Assembly: GCF_024756235.1 (NCBI RefSeq)
Contig: NZ_JANUGY010000001.1
Location: 434,001 to 498,000, forward strand
Direction: 5' to 3'
Length of the DNA: 64,000 bases
Source: Massilia kyonggiensis
GTDB taxonomy: Bacteria > Pseudomonadota > Gammaproteobacteria > Burkholderiales > Burkholderiaceae_D
Position 1 is the stretch's first letter; each line of letters begins with the position of its first letter. Position numbers and translations under genes: made by a program. The notes below the pieces were generated by a model that saw nothing but the letters and a program-made list of their open reading frames with translations, ran no database searches and was not told where the DNA came from. Below, piece by piece: positions 6,638 through 14,396 of the stretch.

Positions 6638-9600
6638 ATGGAAGCAATCGCGTTGGTTGTACTGGCCGTGCTGGCGTATCCCTTTTTCGTCGCCTGGCTC
6701 GTTGGCGCCGGACGAACCCGTCGCATCGAAGAGCTGGAACGGCAGGTCGCCGAACTGCGCGACAAGATCTACGCCCTGCAGCCTGCGCCGGTGTCCGCTC
6801 CACCGGTTCCGTCCAGGCCGGCAACGTCGATGCCGTTGCCTGACGAGGCAGCGCCGCTCCCTGAAACGGCGTTTTACCCGCTGCCCGAACCGGCACCACG
6901 TCCCGCTTCGTCCCCGGCACCCGAGACGGCACGAGAAGAGCCCTCCGCGCCCGCCACGCCCGGCCCCATCGCCATCGCGATACGACGGGGGCTGCTCGCG
7001 GCGAAGAGCTGGCTCCTGACCGGCAACCTCGTCGCCAAGCTGGGCCTCGTCATCCTGTTCATCGGCGTCGCGTTCCTGCTCAAGTACGTGGCCACGACTT
7101 TCGACATCCCGATCGAGCTGCGGCTCGCCGGCGTCGCGCTGGCCATCCTGCCCCTGCTGGCCTGGGGCTGGCGCCTGCGGTCGACGCGGCGCGAGATCGG
7201 CCTCCCCGTCCAGGGCACGGCGATCGCCCTCATGATGCTCGTCGTCTTCGGCGCCTACCAGCGTTATGGCCTGATACCCGGCGGCCTCGCGTTCGCGATG
7301 CTCGTGCTTCTCACCGCCTTCGCGTGCGTGCTGGCGCTGTTGCAGGATGCGGTCTGGCTGGCGGTTTTCGGCATCACCGGCGGATTCGCCTGCCCGCTGC
7401 TGGTGGCGAGCGGACAGGGCAACCACATCGGCCTGTTCTCATACTATGCACTGTTGAACGCCGGCGTGTTCGCACTCGCCATGCGCCGCTCGTGGCGCGT
7501 GCTGAACCTGCTCGGCTTCGGGTTCACGTTCGTCGTCGGCGCGGCCTGGGGCGGGCTCAAATACACGCCCGCCAACTACCTGTCCGCCCAGGCCTTCCTG
7601 ATCCTGTTCTTCCTGTATTACGTCGGCATCGCCCTGGCCTTCGCGCGTCAGCAGCAAACGCGCCTGAAAGACTACGTCGATGCCACGCTGGTCCTCGGCA
7701 CGCCACTGCTGGCGTTCGGATTGCAGGTGGGCCTCATCATGGATAAACCGTTCGGACTTGCGTTGTCGGCGCTGGCGCTCGGCGGCTTTTATCTCGGGCT
7801 TGCGCTGCTACTGTGGCGGCGCGGACGCGAGCGCTGGCGCGTGCTGGTCGAGACCTTCGGCGCCATCGGCGCCATCTTCGGTACCCTGGCCATTCCGCTT
7901 GCCGTCGACGGACGCTGGACGTCGGCGGCGTGGTCGCTGGAAGGCGTCGGCTTCGTCTGGTTCGGACTCAGGCGCAAGCAGGCGCGCGCCTGGATATTCG
8001 GCCTCGTGCTCCAGATCGGCGCATGGATCGGCTTCCTCGCCGCTGCCTCCGGCCTCGACCGCTCGGCGGCGGCGGCTTCCAACCTGTGGCTCGGCTTCCT
8101 CCTGCTGGCCGGCGGCGCATTCGTGATGGCTTCCGATTTCCGCCGGCACGCCAGGGAAGAACGTCCGCAGTTCGCGCTGCTCGCAACATGCCTGCTCGCG
8201 ACGGCCGCCATCTGGCTGCTTGCCGGCTCTTGGACCGAGGCATTCCTGCGTACCAGCGGCAGCCTGCTCGCCAACCTGCTGGCGGCGGCAGCCGTCTTTA
8301 CGGCCATCCTGTTGTACGTGATCGGCTCGCGGCTCGCGTGGCCCGTCGCGCACCGGTTCGGCCTCGTCGCCCAGCTCGCGGGCGCGGTCGGGCTGGCAGT
8401 GGTCGCCGGCGTCGAATGGAACTGGTTCGACAGGATCGAAACCCCTTATGAAACCAAGCCGGCGCTGGGTGCCATCCTGATCGCGATGTCGGCGCTGGCC
8501 AGCAGCTACATGACCGAGCGGGCGGGTACCTTCGACAAGGTCAGGTCGACGCATGCGCTGCTGCTGGCATGGGCCGGCTTCTGGTGGTTCGGTCCGGTGC
8601 TGAACATCCTCGCCGGACGCCTCGCCCGGTGGCTGCCCGAGGGGCTGGGCACTCCCTACTCGCGCTGGGTCGGCATGTATGCGCTCGCCGTCGCCGCCTC
8701 CGCCATTCTCTTCGCGCAGCTGGCGCCCCGTCTGCAATGGAACCGCCTGCGCTGGCTGGGCTCGGCCTGCTGGGGCATGCTGGCGTTGGTCACCCTCGGC
8801 TGCCTCGTCACGCTGTATGCCGCGCACGACCTGCCCGACCCGGCGGTCTGGTTGGGCTGGGGCTTCCTGTGGGCGGGTTCGGAGTACCTGCTTGCGCGCT
8901 GGCCCGCGGTCACATGGGAGCGCAGGCCGCGCGTGCTGCGGGCGCTGCACGTATTGCGTACAGCCGGCCCGTGGCTCGCGCTCTGGCCGACAGGATCGAT
9001 TCATGTCGCCCGGTGGTTCGGCGAATTCCACGCCACCGGATGGGCGATCGACAGCGCGTGGTCCAACTACCTGCCGACCTGGTCGATGATGGCCGTGCTG
9101 GCGTGGCTGATGCGCCGCAGCCAGGCGGAGGCCTGGCCGACACGGCCCCTCGCGAGCTGGTACCGCACGGTACTGCTTGCGTACGGAGCCGCGTTGCTGC
9201 TGGTGCTGTGCGCATGCTGGAATGTGTTCCAGGACGGCGGCATGGCGCCGCTGCCGTATCTGCCGCTGCTCAATCCCCTGGACCTGAGCACGGGCTTCGC
9301 CCTGCTGCTTGCCATCGGCGCCGCGCGGCTGCGCGCGCGCGACGCCGCCGTCAGCCCGAACCTCGACCGCAGACTGCTGGTCGCCTGGGCAGGCGGCGCC
9401 TGGGTCTGGTTCAACCTGATCCTGCTGCGCAGCGCCTCTCATTACCTGGCGATCGCCTATCGCGTCGACGCGCTGGCCGGCTCGCAAGTCGTGCAGGCGA
9501 TGCTCTCGCTGGTCTGGAGCGCCAGCGCGCTCGTCCTGATGCGCTTTGCCGCGCGGCGCACATGGCGCCGCACATGGAGTGCCGGTGCCGGCTTGCTCGG

Positions 9601-9775
9601 CATCGTGGTCGCCAAACTGTTCTTCGTCGACCTGTCCAGCCACGGCAGCATGGCACGGGTCGTGTCTTTCGTCGGTGTCGGGCTGCTGATGCTCCTGGTC
9701 GGCTATCTCGCGCCCTTCCCCAAACGCGCGGAGCAGGCAGCAACCGCGCCGACGCCACCGGAGCCGATTCCATGA
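6638..9775 (+). CDS. DUF2339 large multi-pass membrane protein
   Basis: This 1045-residue inner-membrane protein begins with one hydrophobic helix (residues 2-22). A short charged coiled-coil stretch (RRIEELERQVAELRDKI) and a Pro/Ala-rich linker (about 50-115) follow, and then more than twenty hydrophobic segments run to the C-terminus. This is the layout of DUF2339 proteins, which have no established biochemical role. The stop overlaps the next start (ATGA), so translation of DUF2339 and DUF3999 is coupled; these two families are commonly neighbours, which suggests a common membrane complex. Nothing indicates a transporter class. Family assignment is firm; function is unknown. Confidence 0.88.
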   Translation: MEAIALVVLAVLAYPFFVAWLVGAGRTRRIEELERQVAELRDKIYALQPAPVSAPPVPSRPATSMPLPDEAAPLPETAFYPLPEPAPRPASSPAPETAREEPSAPATPGPIAIAIRRGLLAAKSWLLTGNLVAKLGLVILFIGVAFLLKYVATTFDIPIELRLAGVALAILPLLAWGWRLRSTRREIGLPVQGTAIALMMLVVFGAYQRYGLIPGGLAFAMLVLLTAFACVLALLQDAVWLAVFGITGGFACPLLVASGQGNHIGLFSYYALLNAGVFALAMRRSWRVLNLLGFGFTFVVGAAWGGLKYTPANYLSAQAFLILFFLYYVGIALAFARQQQTRLKDYVDATLVLGTPLLAFGLQVGLIMDKPFGLALSALALGGFYLGLALLLWRRGRERWRVLVETFGAIGAIFGTLAIPLAVDGRWTSAAWSLEGVGFVWFGLRRKQARAWIFGLVLQIGAWIGFLAAASGLDRSAAAASNLWLGFLLLAGGAFVMASDFRRHAREERPQFALLATCLLATAAIWLLAGSWTEAFLRTSGSLLANLLAAAAVFTAILLYVIGSRLAWPVAHRFGLVAQLAGAVGLAVVAGVEWNWFDRIETPYETKPALGAILIAMSALASSYMTERAGTFDKVRSTHALLLAWAGFWWFGPVLNILAGRLARWLPEGLGTPYSRWVGMYALAVAASAILFAQLAPRLQWNRLRWLGSACWGMLALVTLGCLVTLYAAHDLPDPAVWLGWGFLWAGSEYLLARWPAVTWERRPRVLRALHVLRTAGPWLALWPTGSIHVARWFGEFHATGWAIDSAWSNYLPTWSMMAVLAWLMRRSQAEAWPTRPLASWYRTVLLAYGAALLLVLCACWNVFQDGGMAPLPYLPLLNPLDLSTGFALLLAIGAARLRARDAAVSPNLDRRLLVAWAGGAWVWFNLILLRSASHYLAIAYRVDALAGSQVVQAMLSLVWSASALVLMRFAARRTWRRTWSAGAGLLGIVVAKLFFVDLSSHGSMARVVSFVGVGLLMLLVGYLAPFPKRAEQAATAPTPPEPIP

Positions 9776-11175
9776 CAATGCAATTTCCGTACCGCGCCGG
9801 CGCCGCGGTCCTCGCGTGGACGCTCGTTGCGTCCACCACCCACGCCGCCGATACTGCTGCGGACTACTCGCATGCGTTGCCGCTGCAGGTCAGCGGCAAA
9901 CAGGCGGTTGTCCAGCTGCGTTTGCCGCCGGACGTCTACCTGCACGCGCGTTCCGCGAGCCTGGCCGACCTGCGTGTGTTCGACAGCGGGGGCGCGCCAC
10001 AACCGTTCGCGCTGAGCGAGACGACGCCGCCCCAGCAGCAACGCAGCGTCGAGTCGCCGTGCAAGGTGTTCCCGATCGTCGTGCCTGGCCGCACACCGGG
10101 ACGGATCGACGACCTCCAGGTGCGCCTGTCGAAGGACGGCACCGTGGTGTCCGTAAGCCCCCATCCCGGCGCAGCGCAGGGCGAGGCCAACGTCCTAGCC
10201 GGCCTCGTGCTCGACCTGGGCGAGTTGCCGTCCGGCGCCACCGTGTCGAGCCTGACGCTCACCCCGCCACCCGACGTGGGCAACTACAGCGCGGCGCTCA
10301 TCGTGGAGGCCAGCAACGACTTGCAGGACTGGCAGCCGCTCGCGGAGACGACGGTGAGCTGGCTGGTCAACGGCCGCGGCGAAAGCGTGACCAGCAATCG
10401 CATCAGCTTCCCTGCCCAGAGCTTACGTTATGCGCGTGTGCGCTGGGCCGAGGGCAATCCGGTCGAGTTCCGGGCAATCACGGCGCAGGTGAGCCAGGTG
10501 CAGGACACGCCGCAGCAGTGGGATACCTTGACCTTGCAGGCACGCCGCGCCAGCACCGGGCAAGACCTGATCTACACAGCCCCGATCGCGGTACCGGCCG
10601 AGCGGGTCGGCGTCGTCCTGAGCGGGCAGAACGTCGTGCTGCCGGTGACGATCGGGCGCTACGCGCAACGCACGGCCAACGTCACGGATTTCCTGCCGCT
10701 GGCCAGCGCGACGTTCTACCACCTGAACCAGAACGGGAATGCGCGGATCGCCGGCGACGTCGCGATACCGGAAACCCATCTGGCGCAATGGGTGCTGCGT
10801 CCGAAAGGCGGAGTGTCCGCCCCACCCGACCTGCGCCTGCGCTGGCGGCCTGCGACGCTGGTATTCGTGGCCGGCGGCACCCCGCCGTACTTACTCGCCT
10901 TCGGCAGAACGGGCGTGACGGCCACACGGCTCTCCCTGGATCAGGTGGCCCCGGGCTTCGGCGTCCAGGACCTGGCGCACCTGGAAACCGCACGCACCGG
11001 TCAACTGGTCGAGCAACACGCGGACGCCATCGATGGGGCTCCTGCGGAGACGGCACAACGCAGGGTATTATGGCTGTGGGCCTTGCTGCTGTGTGGCGTC
11101 GGTGCCCTCGCCTGGATGGCGTGGCGCCTGGTGAGCCAACTGAAACAAGAGGGGGCCGATTCGTCGACCAAATAA
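9772..11175 (+). CDS. DUF3999 exported membrane-anchored protein
   Basis: Start at 9772 overlaps the DUF2339 stop by 4 bases. The 467-residue product has a signal peptide (cleaved near THA-A, residue 25). It then has a long beta-rich periplasmic region with discoidin-like segments (SNDLQDWQPLAE, SLRYARVRW) and a C-terminal membrane helix (WLWALLLCGVGALAWMAW) followed by a short basic tail. This matches DUF3999 in length and in its gene partner. I infer a periplasmic partner of the DUF2339 protein; no catalytic motif is visible and the pathway is unknown. Confidence 0.85.
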   Translation: MTMQFPYRAGAAVLAWTLVASTTHAADTAADYSHALPLQVSGKQAVVQLRLPPDVYLHARSASLADLRVFDSGGAPQPFALSETTPPQQQRSVESPCKVFPIVVPGRTPGRIDDLQVRLSKDGTVVSVSPHPGAAQGEANVLAGLVLDLGELPSGATVSSLTLTPPPDVGNYSAALIVEASNDLQDWQPLAETTVSWLVNGRGESVTSNRISFPAQSLRYARVRWAEGNPVEFRAITAQVSQVQDTPQQWDTLTLQARRASTGQDLIYTAPIAVPAERVGVVLSGQNVVLPVTIGRYAQRTANVTDFLPLASATFYHLNQNGNARIAGDVAIPETHLAQWVLRPKGGVSAPPDLRLRWRPATLVFVAGGTPPYLLAFGRTGVTATRLSLDQVAPGFGVQDLAHLETARTGQLVEQHADAIDGAPAETAQRRVLWLWALLLCGVGALAWMAWRLVSQLKQEGADSSTK

Positions 11176-11188
11176 TGGAAAGAAGAGC

Positions 11189-11629
11189 ATGGGCATCGCC
11201 ATCGTCGCCTGCGCATTCCTGCTGATCGCCACCACCGTGATCCACTATGAGGTCCTGCGCCTGATGACGGCGGCGCTGCCCGCGCTGCGCATCCCGCCGC
11301 GCATGCGGCTCGTGTTCGTGATCGTCGGCGCGTTCGGCGCGCACTTCATCGAAATCCTGCTGTACGGCCTCGCCTACTACCTGCTCGCGACCCGGTTCGG
11401 CGTCGGCCACATGGGCGATCCCGGCCCGCTGCCGTTCACGCGCTGCCTGTACTTCTCGGCCGAGACCTACACGACGCTGGGCTACGGCGACGTCCTGCCG
11501 CACGGCGACCTGCGCCTGCTGGCAGGCATGCAGGCGCTGAACGGGATGCTGCTCATCGGGTGGACGGCGTCGTACACCTATCTGTCGATGGAGCGGTTGT
11601 GGGACGACACCGGGCGCCGCCGGTCATAG
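11189..11629 (+). CDS. Two-TM potassium-channel-like protein
   Basis: The 146-residue protein begins 13 bases after the DUF3999 stop, behind a GAAGAG ribosome site, so it may be the third gene of that operon. It has an N-terminal hydrophobic helix (residues 2-20), a second segment (about 43-68), and a pore loop with the selectivity-filter-like TTLGYGD followed by a final helix (GMLLIGWTASYTYL). This resembles the Ion_trans_2 pore module of bacterial K+ channels without a cytosolic RCK domain. The filter is seen directly; ion selectivity and gating are inference. Confidence 0.8.
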   Translation: MGIAIVACAFLLIATTVIHYEVLRLMTAALPALRIPPRMRLVFVIVGAFGAHFIEILLYGLAYYLLATRFGVGHMGDPGPLPFTRCLYFSAETYTTLGYGDVLPHGDLRLLAGMQALNGMLLIGWTASYTYLSMERLWDDTGRRRS

Positions 11630-11644
11630 TATTGATTCGGCTCA

Positions 11645-11664
11645 CTTGCCGATCTGACGGCAAG
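11645..11664 (+). terminator. Hairpin after the channel gene
   Basis: Perfect 7-bp inverted repeat CTTGCCG / CGGCAAG with a 6-base loop, 15 bases after the stop codon. No T-run follows, so it is a weak or factor-assisted terminator, or a 3'-end stabiliser. Confidence 0.45.
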
Positions 11665-11735
11665 CCAATTGCCCGTTGACGGGACGCGCAAGAATCACGT
11701 TTTGCCCCCTTCAACAATCCGACCTGGAGACAGCA

Positions 11736-12230
11736 ATGGCATTTGACGTGTACCTGCAAATCGACGGCATCAAGGGCGAGTCGCAAGACGACAAGCATAA
11801 AGACTGGATCGAGGTGACGGGCGTCCATTGGGGCGTCTTCCAACCCAGGAGTGCGACGTCATCGACGGCTGGGGGCCACACGGCCGAACGTGCGGAACTG
11901 GACGACGTCTCATTCACGAAACTGGCGGACCTGTCCTCACCGATCCTGGCCCAGACCTGCGCAATGGGCAAAACGATTCCGAAAGCGAAGTTCGAATTCT
12001 TCCGTGCCGATGGCGATGGTGTCCGGGTCAAGTATTTCGACATCGAGCTTGAAAACGTGTTAATCGGCATGGTGAAGCCACATCTGGGCGGTGACGAATC
12101 CTTTCTTTCCGAGATCGTCAACCTGAAATACTCGAAGATCAAATGGAAGTACACGCAGCAAAAAATCGGCGGCGGCTCTGGCGGCAATACGGCCGGCGGC
12201 TGGGATCTGGCGGCAAATAAAATCGCGTGA
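11736..12230 (+). CDS. hcp: Type VI secretion tube protein Hcp
   Basis: The ATG at 11736 has a GGAGA ribosome site 9 bases upstream and gives 164 residues, the usual Hcp1-family size. The N-terminus MAFDVYLQIDGIKGES and the later FEFFRADGDG...KYFDIELENVLI segments are the beta-barrel strands of Hcp, whose hexamers stack to form the T6SS inner tube and can chaperone small effectors inside the ring. A Gly-rich C-terminal extension (GGGSGGNTAGGWDLAANK) is present. No sheath, baseplate or ATPase gene is in the window, so this is an orphan hcp. It heads a three-gene cassette with the amidase and the exported protein downstream. Confidence 0.93.
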   Translation: MAFDVYLQIDGIKGESQDDKHKDWIEVTGVHWGVFQPRSATSSTAGGHTAERAELDDVSFTKLADLSSPILAQTCAMGKTIPKAKFEFFRADGDGVRVKYFDIELENVLIGMVKPHLGGDESFLSEIVNLKYSKIKWKYTQQKIGGGSGGNTAGGWDLAANKIA

Positions 12231-12243
12231 CCGGAGGGCTACC

Positions 12244-12624
12244 ATGCCATTCGACACGGACAAGTTTGCGACTCATCTGCGCACGCACGCGGGCAAGCAT
12301 AGCCAGTCGCGTTGCGCCAAGTTCGTGCGCCGGGCTCTCGAAGCGGGAGGCGCAGACACGAAGGGCCATCCTACGCCGGCCAACCTGTACGGCCCGACGC
12401 TATTGAGTAACGGCTTTCACGCCATTTCGGTCGATAATCCCGACCAGTTCCCGTTTCAGCAAGGCGACATCGTCGTGATTCAGCCAACCAAACATGGCAA
12501 TCCGGCCGGACACATTGCCGGCTACGATGGCAAGAACTGGATATCGGATTTCGTCCAGAACGGCTTCTGGCCGGGAACCGCATATGCGAAGGAGAAACCG
12601 GATTATGTTGTCTATCGCCGTTAA
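12244..12624 (+). CDS. Probable T6SS peptidoglycan amidase effector (NlpC/P60-like)
   Basis: This 126-residue protein lacks a signal peptide. It has the papain-like amidase pattern: Cys24 in SRCAKFVRRALEAGG at the start of a helix, and His90 in PAGHIAGYDG, with Asp102 in WISDF as a possible third residue. The Cys/His spacing is close to that of the Tae1/Tse1 effectors (C30/H91), which cut peptidoglycan peptide stems of rival cells. The position 13 bases after hcp and the small size suggest it travels inside the Hcp ring. The preceding GGAGGG ribosome site is strong. Exact Tae subfamily is not assigned; a CHAP/BPSL0067-type amidase is the same general idea. Confidence 0.78.
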   Translation: MPFDTDKFATHLRTHAGKHSQSRCAKFVRRALEAGGADTKGHPTPANLYGPTLLSNGFHAISVDNPDQFPFQQGDIVVIQPTKHGNPAGHIAGYDGKNWISDFVQNGFWPGTAYAKEKPDYVVYRR

Positions 12625-13123
12625 ACGTCTCGGCCTGACCGTCTCCGCCGCACTGACAATCGGATGGAGCGGCTCGGCCTTCGCCGCGAAAGTGGACAAT
12701 GAGGCCACCGTGGTCGCGCGGCTGTACAAGGATTTCGCATGGCAAGCGGTCGCAAGCCAGACGGACCTGTTCGGCGAAGACCTGTCCCACCAAAGCAAAT
12801 CCACCCTCGAAAAATATTTCGCGCCTGCTCTGGCGGATTTGTTGGTCAAGGATGCTGCGTGCCAGATGAAGTCCCAGGGCATCTGCAACCTTGACTTCGA
12901 TCTACTGTTCGATACACAGGATCCGCGGGTTACGGACCTGGAGGTGTCGACGACGTCGCCAGGCAAAGTGTCCGTCGTGTATAAAGATCCTGTCGACGAC
13001 AAGGCGACGCGGATAGATTTCGCCGTGGCACGTGTAGCCGGCACCTGGAAGATCACGGATGTCCTCTACAACAGGCCTGAACAGATGTCCCTGAAACGCG
13101 TCTTGTCCCGGAAGCTTCCGTGA
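12605..13123 (+). CDS. Exported DUF3828-like protein, probable immunity to the amidase
   Basis: I chose the ATG at 12605, overlapping the effector stop by 20 bases, because AAGGAG lies 10 bases upstream and it opens a clean signal peptide (residues 1-28, cleaved near AFA-A). An alternative ATG at 12584 would add seven mostly basic residues. The mature protein, about 145 residues, has two Cys (CQMKSQGIC) that could form a disulfide in the periplasm, and a C-terminal pattern (VARVAGTWKITDVLY) like DUF3828/NTF2-like periplasmic proteins. Overlap with the effector and export to the compartment where the amidase would act support an immunity role. That role is inferred from context, not from sequence family. 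Confidence 0.7.
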   Translation: MLSIAVKRLGLTVSAALTIGWSGSAFAAKVDNEATVVARLYKDFAWQAVASQTDLFGEDLSHQSKSTLEKYFAPALADLLVKDAACQMKSQGICNLDFDLLFDTQDPRVTDLEVSTTSPGKVSVVYKDPVDDKATRIDFAVARVAGTWKITDVLYNRPEQMSLKRVLSRKLP

Positions 13124-13132
13124 TACGCCGCC

Positions 13133-13164
13133 GGCGCCAGATTAACGATTTTTAATCCGGCGCC
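13133..13164 (+). terminator. Hairpin after the T6SS cassette
   Basis: Inverted repeat GGCGCC-A-GATTAA / TTAATC-C-GGCGCC with a 6-base loop, 10 bases after the stop of the exported protein. It has one internal mismatch and no T-run. It probably marks the 3' end of the cassette. Confidence 0.5.
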
Positions 13165-13242
13165 CATCACCGCTTAACGCCCCACCCCGCATCATTCCAC
13201 TGTCCGGACCTCCCGGTCCTCGCCATCCAGTGGAGCCCCGCC

Positions 13243-14385
13243 ATGCAAACAACGACAGGTTCGACGGCCGCCGCGGCCTTCGCCGCCGCCCTCCTCGCCG
13301 GCTGCAGCCACCCGCCGCCGCCGAAAGCGCCCGCCGCGCCGCCGCAGGTCGCGGTTCTCGCCGTGCACAAGTCCAGCGTCCCCGTGTTCGCCGACCTGCC
13401 CGGCCGCACGTCGCCGTATCTCGTGGCCGAGGTACGCGCGCGCGTCGACGGCATCGTGCAGAAACGGCTGTTCGCCGAGGGCGCCGACGTGCGTGCCGGC
13501 GAGCCGCTGTACCGCATCGATCCGGCCCAGTACGAGGCGCAGTTGAACAGTGCCCTCGCCGCCGAGCGCAAGGCCGAGGCCAACCTGGCCGCCACGCGCG
13601 CGCAGGCCGACCGCTACAAGGATCTGCTGGCGTCGAACGCCGTCAGCAAGCAGGCCTCCGACAACGCCGTGGCCGCCGCCGGGCAGGCCGCGGCCGATGT
13701 CGCGTCCGCGCAGGCGGCCGTCGCGCTGGCGCGCCTGAACCTCGGCTACACGCAGGTCGCCGCGCCCATCGCGGGCCGCACCAGCACGTCGCTCGTGACG
13801 CAGGGCGCCTACGTCCAGGCCGGGCAGGCGACGCTGCTCACGACCATCCAGCAGCTCGATCCGATCTACGTCGACCTGACGGAAGCCAGCGCCGCCGGCC
13901 TGCGCCTGCGCGCGGGCGGCCTGGCCGATCCGGCCCATCAGCCGAAGGTCACGCTGACGCTGGAAGACGGCAGCGCCTATCCGCTACCGGGCCGCCTCGA
14001 GTTCTCGGGCACGAGCGTCGATCCGGGCACGGGCTCCGTCAAGCTGCGCGCCGTCTTCGCGAATCCCAAGGGCCTGCTGCTGCCGGGGATGTACGTCCGC
14101 GCCCGCGTCGAACAGGGCAAGGACGACGCGCTGCTCGTGCCGGCGAAGGCCGTGGCGCACGATCCCCAGGGCCGGCCCACGGTCCTCGTCGTGGATGCGG
14201 CCGGCAAGGTCGGCCAGCGCGTGCTGCAGGCCTCGACCCTGCAGCACGGCGCCTGGGTCGTGACGGGCGGCCTGAACGACGGCGAACGCGTCATCGTGGC
14301 CGGCCTGCAGCAGGCGAAACCCGGCATGACCGTGCGCGCCGTGGATGCGGCATCCGGCGTCGCGCTGGCATCGAACCAGCCCTGA
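13243..14385 (+). CDS. RND efflux periplasmic adaptor (membrane fusion lipoprotein)
   Basis: This 380-residue membrane-fusion protein bridges the inner-membrane RND pump and the outer-membrane channel. The lipobox LLAGC (Cys at about residue 22) indicates a lipid-anchored periplasmic protein, as in AcrA/MexA. The order is typical: beta-barrel strand, lipoyl half motif (VRARVDGIVQKRLFAEGADVRAGEPLYRID), alpha-hairpin (about 95-165, rich in Ala, Gln and Lys), second lipoyl half (LGYTQVAAPIAGRTS), then beta-barrel and membrane-proximal domains. It is the first gene of a five-gene run with the pump, the outer-membrane factor and a two-component system. Substrates cannot be deduced. Confidence 0.92.
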   Translation: MQTTTGSTAAAAFAAALLAGCSHPPPPKAPAAPPQVAVLAVHKSSVPVFADLPGRTSPYLVAEVRARVDGIVQKRLFAEGADVRAGEPLYRIDPAQYEAQLNSALAAERKAEANLAATRAQADRYKDLLASNAVSKQASDNAVAAAGQAAADVASAQAAVALARLNLGYTQVAAPIAGRTSTSLVTQGAYVQAGQATLLTTIQQLDPIYVDLTEASAAGLRLRAGGLADPAHQPKVTLTLEDGSAYPLPGRLEFSGTSVDPGTGSVKLRAVFANPKGLLLPGMYVRARVEQGKDDALLVPAKAVAHDPQGRPTVLVVDAAGKVGQRVLQASTLQHGAWVVTGGLNDGERVIVAGLQQAKPGMTVRAVDAASGVALASNQP

Positions 14386-14396
14386 AGGAGCACGCC

